Source: CAVALG01 sp045576295 | Lineage (GTDB): Bacteria > Bacillota > Clostridia > Oscillospirales > Acutalibacteraceae | Assembly (NCBI GenBank): GCA_045576295.1 | Contig: JAZNGF010000068.1 | Span: 1 to 17,190, forward strand | DNA: 17,190 nt | Direction of reading: 5' to 3' | Part shown: positions 7,056 to 13,187 of the stretch, piece after piece | Numbering within the stretch: the first letter of the stretch is position 1 | How the letters are laid out: every line of letters starts with the position of its first letter | Made by a program: the position numbers and the translations under genes | The notes under the pieces: model-generated | What the model saw: the letters and a program-made list of their open reading frames with translations, nothing else | Database searches by the model: none | What the model was told of the DNA's origin: nothing

Positions 7056-8395
7056 TGAAACTGACATTTATTCTGCCGGCAATCGGAAAGAAGCAAAACA
7101 AGAAGTATCTGAGGTCGTGGCTTATGGAGCCGCTTACTATTGCCGTGCTCAACTCCATGGTGCCCGATAGCTGGGAGCGGGAGTTCTATGATGACAGAAT
7201 TGAGAAGATCAATTACGAGACGGATACTGACCTTGTTCTGATAACCGTTGAAACTTATACTGCGAAGCGTGCGTATTATATCGCTCAGGAGTTCAGAAAA
7301 AGAGGTAAAAAGGTCATCATGGGCGGTTACCACGTAACATTGATGCCGGAAGAAGCCGCAGAATATGCAGATTCTATAATGGTCGGCAATGCAGACCTGA
7401 TCATTCATACGGCGCTGTCAGACTTTGAAAACGGAAATCTGCAGAAAAGATACGACGGCTGTGCATGCATAAAGTATAAGAGACCTGACAGGTCGATTTA
7501 TGCAAAGAAAGAGAAGAAATACCTGCCTGTCTCGCTGGTGGAAACAGGTAGAGGCTGCTATCACAACTGTGAGTTCTGTTCAATAGCAAAATACTACAAC
7601 TCGCATTACATACACAGAGAAGTAAGCGACATTATCGAAGAAATAAAAACCTGTAAGCACAGGATATTTTTTCTTGTTGATGACAGTATTTTTTCCGATA
7701 AAAAGTTTGCGCGTGAGCTTTTCATCGAACTGAAAAAGCTGAATATTATTTGGACCACCCAGATAACTCTGGATATCGTAAAGGACGAGGAACTGTTGCA
7801 GCTTATGAAGGACAGCGGCTGTGAAATGGTGCTGATTGGTTTCGAATCCATTAATGAGGGCAATCTCAAACAGATGAACAAGGAGTGGTCGCAAAAGCTG
7901 GGCGAGAGAAACACCCTCATCGAAAAGATACACGAGGTTGGAATAAGCATATACGCAAGTTTTGTTTTTGGCTTTGACTTTGATAATGAGGACAGTTTCA
8001 AGGAAACCCTTGAGTTCTGTCAAAGACATCAGTTCTTCATCACTGCATTCAATCATCTGTTGGCGTTCCCGAACACCAAAACATACATGGATTTCAAGGA
8101 AAACAACCGGCTGAACTCGGATAAGTGGTGGCTTGAAGACGGCTATACATTCGGTACAATTTCGTTCGAACCAAAGCAGCTGACTCCCGAAGAACTGAGG
8201 GATTACTGTAAATTGTACAAAAAGAAATTCTTTACATTCAGATCAACAATCAAAAGAGGCCGCACATTGTTCAGACGCACAAAGAACTTTATGATAAACT
8301 TTGCTTTCTGGTTTATGAATATCCTCTTCCATTTTGAGGTTGACCAGCGATCTGGAATTCCCGTGGGAGAGAATCTGGAGGAGGGGCGTAAGTGA
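7055..8395 (+). CDS. B12-binding radical SAM enzyme, copy 5 of 5 (divergent B12 domain)
   Basis: An in-frame ATG exists at 7025 inside copy 4. The start at 7055 is preferred because GAAGGAG lies just upstream, the codon overlaps the copy-4 stop as TGATG, and MKLTFILPA aligns with the other copies. The 446-residue product has C168, C172 and C175 (RGCYHNCEFC), FLVDDSIFSD and GFESI, and the WW-type tail DKWWLEDGYTFG. It is the most divergent copy in the cobalamin domain: after GGYHVTLMPEE the G(D)AEDxW stretch of the others is replaced by GNADLIIH, with the acidic pair and tryptophan lost. The radical SAM half is intact. This could change corrinoid handling or mark a copy with a different role. 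It overlaps the following acyltransferase gene by 4 bp. Confidence 0.91.
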   Translation: MKLTFILPAIGKKQNKKYLRSWLMEPLTIAVLNSMVPDSWEREFYDDRIEKINYETDTDLVLITVETYTAKRAYYIAQEFRKRGKKVIMGGYHVTLMPEEAAEYADSIMVGNADLIIHTALSDFENGNLQKRYDGCACIKYKRPDRSIYAKKEKKYLPVSLVETGRGCYHNCEFCSIAKYYNSHYIHREVSDIIEEIKTCKHRIFFLVDDSIFSDKKFARELFIELKKLNIIWTTQITLDIVKDEELLQLMKDSGCEMVLIGFESINEGNLKQMNKEWSQKLGERNTLIEKIHEVGISIYASFVFGFDFDNEDSFKETLEFCQRHQFFITAFNHLLAFPNTKTYMDFKENNRLNSDKWWLEDGYTFGTISFEPKQLTPEELRDYCKLYKKKFFTFRSTIKRGRTLFRRTKNFMINFAFWFMNILFHFEVDQRSGIPVGENLEEGRK

Positions 8396-9459
8396 GCCAT
8401 ATAACGGTTCCCGCTGAGGCACATGACGGCGAGCGGATTCTGGAAATTCTGGAATGCTCACCCGCAAAGGGACAGATAGAACTGCTGTACACAAGAAGAC
8501 CTAATGCATATCTCTCATATAAGAAGGAAAGCAGTGATACATCCGTGTTTGTCGTAAAGGAAGGCGAGCGTATAATCGCCACAGTGGCGGAAATAACAAG
8601 AGATGTATATATAGGCGGCGAGGAGAAAAAACTGTGCTATGTCTGTGGGCTCAAAAAGGATACAAACTACGATGGCACCGTGAACTGGGGCAAGCTTTTT
8701 ATCAGAAATCTCATTCGCAGTGATATCGACTGCTATTTCTGCTCAATAATAAGCGATAACGAAAGCGCACAGAAGCTTTTTGAGAAAAAGCGGAAACATA
8801 CTCTCAACCATAATTTTCTCAAGAATTATACCACATATATGCTTGCGCCGAAATTTAGATTTCGCATTGCATATGAAAACTATACCTTCAGTCAGGCAGA
8901 CAGTAAAGATGAACCCGAACTGCTTGAGTTTCTTAACCAAGAGGGAAGAAGAAAAGAATTTTTTCCCGTATTCAGAAGCATATCCCAGTTTGCACAGCTT
9001 GACATCAGCGATTTCTATATCCTCAGAGATGAACACGGGATTGCTGCAGTTGGGGCACTCTGGAACCAATCAGCATACAAGCAGTACATTGTCAAGCGGT
9101 ATAAAGGGTTTATGAAATGTGCGAGGATCTTCAATCCATTGCTTAAGATGCTCGGATATATTCAGCTGCCAAAGGAAAATGAAGTGCTTAATTTCCCAAT
9201 GCTGTCGTTTTTTATCAGTAGGGGCGATAATGAGAACCACAGCAAAGCATTTCTTAACAATATTGCCGGTGTTATCAGGAAAAATTACGGTATGGTGGTC
9301 ATCGGGGCATCAGAATGCTCTCATATGAACAGTGTTCTCCAAAAGCTAAAAAGTGTCAGTTTTGACTCGAGAATATATACAATAGATTTTATTCTGGGCA
9401 GCGCAAAAAGTCTGACTGTTGACAAAGACAAAATATGGCTGGAATGCGGTCTTCTTTAG
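8392..9459 (+). CDS. Acyltransferase-like protein with two GNAT-type halves
   Basis: The product has 355 residues from a GTG start that overlaps the copy-5 stop as GTGA, with GGAGGAGGGG just upstream. The first half (about 1-165) has GNAT-like features: a beta strand with VKEGERIIATVAEI, the central strand LCYVCGLKKD in the place of the acetyl-CoA loop, and DNESAQKLFEKK, which matches the C-terminal 'N..A..LYek.GF' helix of GNATs. The second half (about 170-355) has a similar pattern, with DFYILRDEHGIAAVGALW and a terminal helix near MNSVLQKL. A tandem GNAT or FemAB-like fold is likely; the acyl donor and acceptor are unknown. Last gene of the operon, it probably acylates the amino group or hydroxyl of the substrate or product of the radical SAM enzymes. 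Confidence 0.65.
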   Translation: MSHITVPAEAHDGERILEILECSPAKGQIELLYTRRPNAYLSYKKESSDTSVFVVKEGERIIATVAEITRDVYIGGEEKKLCYVCGLKKDTNYDGTVNWGKLFIRNLIRSDIDCYFCSIISDNESAQKLFEKKRKHTLNHNFLKNYTTYMLAPKFRFRIAYENYTFSQADSKDEPELLEFLNQEGRRKEFFPVFRSISQFAQLDISDFYILRDEHGIAAVGALWNQSAYKQYIVKRYKGFMKCARIFNPLLKMLGYIQLPKENEVLNFPMLSFFISRGDNENHSKAFLNNIAGVIRKNYGMVVIGASECSHMNSVLQKLKSVSFDSRIYTIDFILGSAKSLTVDKDKIWLECGLL

Positions 9460-9474
9460 AGCCGCATTCCAGCC
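9437..9474 (+). terminator. Terminator hairpin overlapping the operon's last stop codon
   Basis: GGCTGGAATGCGG at 9437-9449 and CCGCATTCCAGCC at 9462-9474 are perfect 13-bp inverted repeats. The 12-base loop contains the TAG stop (9457-9459), so the left arm is coding sequence. The downstream sequence is T/A-rich (TACTATATTTATATTATA) rather than a pure T run. It is the obvious end of the radical SAM operon and may also stop transcription arriving from the minus-strand genes. Confidence 0.75.
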
Positions 9475-9497
9475 GTACTATATTTATATTATATTAA

Positions 9498-9878
9498 TCA
9501 ATTATTTATTAGTTCAGAGTAAACCAATGCAATAGCTTTTTGCTTGATTGCATTCATATTAATAAACCACTCCATTTGATTCTCGGTTTTTAGTTGTTCT
9601 GTAATGCCTTCTTGTTTAGCCATCTTATCCATCATCTGGAGAAGCATATCTTCCGCCTGTCGGTCAATATCTGCGAGATAACTGTTGAGCTTGCCAGTCA
9701 TCAACAGTTCGAGATAGAGCGAATGTCTGTGTTCTCTTATGTACCGCAAGTGTCGCTGTCCCCATATGCCAATAGGTTCTTGCTCTGCTTCCGGATCTTA
9801 ATCACCTGCAAGGTAATAGATGTCGCCGATTAGTTCATAGCGCAAGCCAGTGCGTTCATCGGTTATGTATTTCTCCAT
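9498..9878 (-). pseudogene. tnpV: TnpV family transposon protein, with one premature stop
   Basis: Read on the minus strand from ATG 9878-9876, preceded by a strong AGGAGG, the frame stays open for 126 codons except for a TAA at codon 27 (9800-9798). The upstream part reads MEKYITDERTGLRYELIGD. The downstream part includes PIGIWGQRHLRYIREHR, LLMTGKLNSYLADIDRQA and EGITEQLKTENQMEW, which I recognise as TnpV, a small accessory protein of Tn4451-type integrative elements in Clostridia. A TTG at codon 44 (9749) could give an 83-residue fragment, but the conserved PIGIWGQRH would be left out. Only one base change separates it from an intact gene, so decay is recent. No recombinase is nearby. Confidence 0.8.
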
Positions 9879-9887
9879 GGTCGCCTC

Positions 9888-10061
9888 CTATCTGCGTCCG
9901 AAACGCTTCTTAGCAGGTGTATCGATAACCTTCTGAATCAGTCTGTCGAGAACGTCGTTGTATTGACCTTCTTGGATAAACCGATTCCGCATTGAATTGA
10001 GAGCATTCACGAGAATTCTGTGCTCGAAATCATCAAGTTTCAATATGTACTTCTTCTACAT
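9888..10061 (-). pseudogene. Small transposon-associated protein, stop at codon 2
   Basis: On the minus strand the ATG at 10061-10059 is immediately followed by TAG (10058-10056) and then an open frame reading KKYILKLDDFEHRILVNALN through to AKKRFGRR and TAG at 9888. The 58-codon frame lies 5 bp after the DUF6809-like gene and 9 bp before tnpV. Short proteins with a DDFEHR-(V/I)L-V-AL core and a basic KKR/GR tail are common beside tnpV in clostridial mobile elements; I know no established name. With the second codon a stop, the protein could only be made from an internal start such as TTG at codon 7 or ATG at codon 24. It is too short for the usual ORF cut-offs. Confidence 0.65.
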
Positions 10062-10066
10062 AACAA

Positions 10067-10366
10067 TCAATTCCCCGAACAGTCCGTGAACGGTGCATCT
10101 GTACTAACGAACGTGTCGTAGGTGAACGCTGCACCGAGTCGAAATCCCATAATAAAGCTGTCGAGGTTGGATTCGCTGTTGACCTCGTGCCAAGCATCAA
10201 CATAGTCGAGAAATACCTTCTTCAATTCTTCGATCAGTGTTTTGGAAGGAATCTCCTCGCTGTTGACCATGATTTCAAGTTGTTTCTGTGCCAATTTATT
10301 CATCATTGTGCTTCGTTTCTGCGGCTCAATAATTCCGTAATAGAATTGTTATATGAAATGTCTCAT
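10067..10366 (-). pseudogene. DUF6809-like transposon accessory protein, stop at codon 6
   Basis: The minus-strand frame from ATG 10366 reads MRHFI, TAA (10351-10349), then QFYYGIIEPQKRST and an open frame to TGA at 10067, about 100 codons in all. The 'xxYYGxIxPxxR' opening and the C-terminal FIMGFRLGA (in the segment SNLDSFIMGFRLGAAF) are the hallmarks I associate with DUF6809 proteins of about 100 residues, carried beside tnpV on clostridial integrative elements. An ATG at 10306 would give a 79-residue protein lacking the YYG motif. Apart from the stop the frame is intact. It is the first of three co-directional relic genes and has no clear ribosome binding site. Confidence 0.65.
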
Positions 10367-10506
10367 AATAATATCTTCTCGTAGTATGTAATCATTTTAC
10401 AAAGAAACCGTTGAGTAACGCAAATGTGCGGTGTAGAATATGTGTATTGCCGCTGATGTATCAATGGTTTAATCAAGTCCGTTATGAACACTCGCACCAA
10501 AAAAAT

Positions 10507-10535
10507 CTCGTTCTTCGGAACGAGGTTTTTTCTTT
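10507..10535. terminator. Bidirectional intrinsic terminator
   Basis: CTCGTTC (10507-10513), loop TTCG, GAACGAG (10518-10524) form a perfect stem with a very stable tetraloop. The left side has an A run (10499-10505) and the right side a T run (10526-10531, then CTTTT). It is a textbook rho-independent terminator usable from both strands. On the + strand it insulates the MarR promoter, whose -35 begins within its T tract. Confidence 0.85.
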
Positions 10536-10563
10536 TGACATTTTAACTATAGTAGGTTATAAT
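10535..10563 (+). promoter_or_regulatory. Consensus sigma-A promoter of the MarR/OYE/AcnX operon
   Basis: TTGACA at 10535-10540 and TATAAT at 10558-10563 are both perfect consensus boxes separated by exactly 17 bp. The predicted transcription start is near 10570, about 38 bases before the MarR ATG. A promoter this strong usually needs repression, and a palindrome lies at once downstream. Confidence 0.92.
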
Positions 10564-10572
10564 AAAACGTGG

Positions 10573-10590
10573 TTGTTGAAATTTCAACAA
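10573..10590 (+). promoter_or_regulatory. Operator palindrome, probably for the MarR-family regulator
   Basis: TTGTTGAAA followed by TTTCAACAA is a perfect 18-bp palindrome starting about 10 bases after the -10 box, overlapping the expected start of transcription. MarR-family dimers bind short palindromes of this type with TTG and CAA arms. The position would let bound protein block RNA polymerase, giving autoregulation of the whole operon. The binding itself is inference. Confidence 0.75.
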
Positions 10591-10607
10591 GTGAAAGGAG
10601 CCGGGAA

Positions 10608-11051
10608 ATGAAAGAACGGTTTGAAACTTTTACGGTGCTTATTACAAAAATAAGCCGAAGCATTAAAAAAATCAAAAATCAAGAAATGGCTGAATACGGG
10701 CTTCGCAGCTCGCATATTTCTTGCCTTTATTACCTTTATTGTTCTAAAGGCTTAACCGCAACCGACCTGTGTGAGAGGTGCGAAGAAGATAAGGCAACCA
10801 TTTCGCGCTCGCTTGATTACCTTGAAACAAACGGGTATATCACCTGTGAATCAAAATCGGCCAAAAGGTATAAAAGCCCGCTTTTATTAACCGAAAAGGG
10901 CAGTGAGGTTGGCAAAAAAATATGCGATAAGGTCAACCGCGTTTTAGATGAAGTAAGCGTTGGGCTTTCTGAAGAAGAACGCGTTGCATTTTACCGCAGC
11001 CTTGCCATAATCAGCGGCAACCTTGAACAATGCGTTAAAAACATTAAATAA
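10608..11051 (+). CDS. MarR-family transcriptional regulator
   Basis: A 147-residue protein starting MKERFETFTVLITK. The ATG at 10608 follows GAAAGGAG; an upstream GTG in frame at 10569 would start on the transcription start itself and is rejected. The centre holds a winged helix-turn-helix: SSHISCLYYLYCSKGLTATDLCERCEEDKATISRS contains the two DNA-reading helices, followed by LDYLETNGYI and the basic wing SKSAKRYKSPLLLTEKG. The terminal helices would form the dimer interface. It is first in the operon, 20 bp before the flavoprotein gene. With the palindrome in its promoter, it most likely represses the operon until a small aromatic or carboxylic ligand, perhaps the pathway substrate, binds. 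Cys residues are present in the recognition region (LCERC), so redox sensing is possible. Confidence 0.9.
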   Translation: MKERFETFTVLITKISRSIKKIKNQEMAEYGLRSSHISCLYYLYCSKGLTATDLCERCEEDKATISRSLDYLETNGYITCESKSAKRYKSPLLLTEKGSEVGKKICDKVNRVLDEVSVGLSEEERVAFYRSLAIISGNLEQCVKNIK

Positions 11052-11071
11052 ATTTAGAAAGGGATATACTT

Positions 11072-13141
11072 ATGAATAAAATGGATAAAAAGTATGAAGC
11101 GCTTTTCACCCCCTGGAAAATAGGTAATGTTGAAATTAAGAACCGAATTGTTATGTGCCCAATGGGCGGTACATCGCTTTTCGGCTGGTTTGAGCTTACA
11201 GGCTGCCGTTTTGATAAAGAGGCGGCAAAGCTATTCCTTGAAAGGGCAAAAAATAATGTTGGTTTAATTATTCCCGGTATTGCACCCCTTCGCGATACAT
11301 TTTGGGGCAAATGGCTTTGGCAGAACCCCAAAATGTTTGAAGAGCTTAAAGTTTTTATGGACGAAATACATAAAACAGGCGCCAAGTTATTTATTCAGTT
11401 AACCGCAGGAATGGGGCGCTCTTGGGCTATTACCGAGCTTGTTGCTCCCTTACATAAAAACAAATTCACTCGTGCAATTGTTAAACCGATTATCGACACT
11501 TCTCACGAGCTTGCAAGCCCAAGCCCGCAAAAATCTCGCTGGGCGCACGATATTGAATGCCCCGAAATGACAAAGGAGCAAATTCACGAAATTATTGAAG
11601 CCTTTGCGAAAACTGCTAAGCTTTGCCGCGATGCAGGGGTAGACGGTGTTGAGGTTCACGCGGTTCACGAGGGTTATCTTCTCGACCAGTTTGCAATTGA
11701 ATTTTTCAATAAACGTACCGATGAATACGGCGGCAGCTTCGAAAACCGTTACCGTTTTGCGGCCGAGGTGGTTAAGGCAATTAAAGCGTCTTGCGGTGAA
11801 GATTACCCTGTATCGCTTCGTTATTCGGTTGAATCAAAAATGAAGGGCTTTTGCGAGGGTGCAATGCCGGGCGAAGACTACACCGAGGTTGGCAGAAATA
11901 TGGCCGAATCGGAAAAAGCGGCAAAATATTTGCAAGATGCAGGCTATGATATGCTTAATGCCGACAACGGCACATACGATTCCTGGTATTGGGCGCACCC
12001 GCCAATGTATATGCCCGAAAACTGCAATCTTAGTGACGTTGCGCATATTAAAAAGTTTGTAGATATTCCTGTGGTTTGCGCGGGCAGAATGGATGCCGAG
12101 GTTGGAGCACGCGCTGTTGCTAACGGCGAAATTGATGCAGTTGGCGTTGCGCGCCAGTTCCTTGTTGACCCTGAATGGGTTACCAAAATGATTGATGATA
12201 GGCTCGAGGATATTAAGCCCTGCATTTGCTGCCACAGCGGCTGCTTTAATTTCTCTTCTTCAAAAGGGCACGCCAACACGCAAGACCTTACCGACACAAT
12301 GGGCCTTGCGCGCTGCGCTTTAAACCCCGAAACAATGCAGTCGAAAAAGTATCACATTGAAAAGGCTAAAAAGCAAAAGAAGGTTGCCGTTATCGGCGGT
12401 GGTATTGGCGGAATGGAGGCAGCCTTAGTTTGCGCTAAACGCGGCCATGAAGTAACCCTTTATGAAAAGAGCGATAAGCTCGGCGGCGTGTTCATTGCGG
12501 CGGCAGCCCCCGAATTTAAAGAAAAAGACAGGGCGCTGATTGCCTGGTATATTCGCGAGCTTTCAAAACATCCGATAACCGTAAAAATGAACACTGAAGT
12601 AGCTGATGTTAAGTCGCTTGATGCTGATGAAGTTATCATAGCAACAGGCGCTACCGCTAAAAAACTTCCTGTTAAGGGCGCCGAAACCGCTATAGAGGCT
12701 ATCGATTACCTGCTTGGCGAAAAGCAGGTTGGCAAAAATGTGGTTGTTATCGGCGGTGGTTTAACCGGTTGCGAAATAGCCTACGACCTTTACCTTAAAG
12801 GCAAAAAACCCACCATTGTTGAAATGCAGGACGACCTTATTACAACAAAGGGAATCTGCCTTGCTAACACAAGTTATCTTCGCGATTTCTTTAAAACAAA
12901 TAAGGTTCCCGTTCATCTTGAAACCTCGCTTTGCGAGATAGGAAACGGCAGCGTTACACTTAAAAATAAAGATGGAAAAATCTTTAGTGTAAGCACCGAT
13001 TCGGTAATACTGTCGGTTGGGTACAACCCCGCACCTATAGCGCGTAAGTCAAGCCATATTCACGTAATTGGCGATGCTGATAAGGTTGGCAACCTTCGCA
13101 CTGTTATTTGGGGCGCATGGGATAAATGCATGAAGATATAA
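11072..13141 (+). CDS. Old yellow enzyme family NADH:flavin oxidoreductase (2,4-dienoyl-CoA / enoate reductase type)
   Basis: The 689-residue length and three-part layout match 2,4-dienoyl-CoA reductase FadH, enoate reductase and the bile-acid enzymes BaiCD/BaiH. An N-terminal FMN barrel (about 1-370) has EVHAVHEGYLLDQF and NKRTDEYGGSFENRYRF. The Fe-S motif is C384-x2-C387-x3-C391 with C415. A FAD domain has GGGIGG at 442-447 and an NAD(P)H domain has GGGLTG at 561-566. Electrons pass NADH, FAD, [4Fe-4S], FMN to an activated C=C bond. Cys 391 to Cys 415 has 23 intervening residues, about twice the usual 11 or so. The QFAIEFF sequence after the HxxH replaces the usual QFLSP. GAAAGGG precedes the ATG. 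It is followed by AcnX genes, so the alkene it reduces may come from AcnX dehydration. Confidence 0.92.
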   Translation: MNKMDKKYEALFTPWKIGNVEIKNRIVMCPMGGTSLFGWFELTGCRFDKEAAKLFLERAKNNVGLIIPGIAPLRDTFWGKWLWQNPKMFEELKVFMDEIHKTGAKLFIQLTAGMGRSWAITELVAPLHKNKFTRAIVKPIIDTSHELASPSPQKSRWAHDIECPEMTKEQIHEIIEAFAKTAKLCRDAGVDGVEVHAVHEGYLLDQFAIEFFNKRTDEYGGSFENRYRFAAEVVKAIKASCGEDYPVSLRYSVESKMKGFCEGAMPGEDYTEVGRNMAESEKAAKYLQDAGYDMLNADNGTYDSWYWAHPPMYMPENCNLSDVAHIKKFVDIPVVCAGRMDAEVGARAVANGEIDAVGVARQFLVDPEWVTKMIDDRLEDIKPCICCHSGCFNFSSSKGHANTQDLTDTMGLARCALNPETMQSKKYHIEKAKKQKKVAVIGGGIGGMEAALVCAKRGHEVTLYEKSDKLGGVFIAAAAPEFKEKDRALIAWYIRELSKHPITVKMNTEVADVKSLDADEVIIATGATAKKLPVKGAETAIEAIDYLLGEKQVGKNVVVIGGGLTGCEIAYDLYLKGKKPTIVEMQDDLITTKGICLANTSYLRDFFKTNKVPVHLETSLCEIGNGSVTLKNKDGKIFSVSTDSVILSVGYNPAPIARKSSHIHVIGDADKVGNLRTVIWGAWDKCMKI

Positions 13142-13187
13142 TTACTGTTATTTAACCGCCGAAAACTCGGCAGAAACGGAGAAAACA

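Larger units (their letters stand above)
9498..10366 (-). mobile_element. Relic of an integrative-element accessory module (DUF6809-like, small protein, TnpV)
   Basis: Three short co-directional frames with spacings of 5 and 9 bp reproduce the accessory gene order seen on Tn4451/ICE-type elements of gut Clostridia. Each has exactly one nonsense codon and no frameshift is evident. There is no integrase, relaxase or recognisable attachment site around it. The module lies between two operons with different codon usage and is bounded on both sides by terminator hairpins. It is best read as the leftover of an element that inserted here. Confidence 0.65.

Noticed and set aside
1733..8400. RiPP precursor peptide for the radical SAM enzymes
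   Set aside because: Gene junctions are 12 bp or less or overlapping, leaving no room for a small peptide gene within the operon. None is seen at either end, and the enzymes lack SPASM-type C-terminal cysteine clusters.
9498..10366. Genome-wide reassignment of TAA/TAG to a sense codon
   Set aside because: Intact genes in the same window end normally at TAA and TAG at positions fitting operon spacing (for example 4385-4387 and 9457-9459), so general recoding is excluded.
10411..10611. Plus-strand 66-codon frame before the MarR gene
   Set aside because: It runs through a strong terminator, a consensus promoter and the operator, and has no homology or ribosome binding site.
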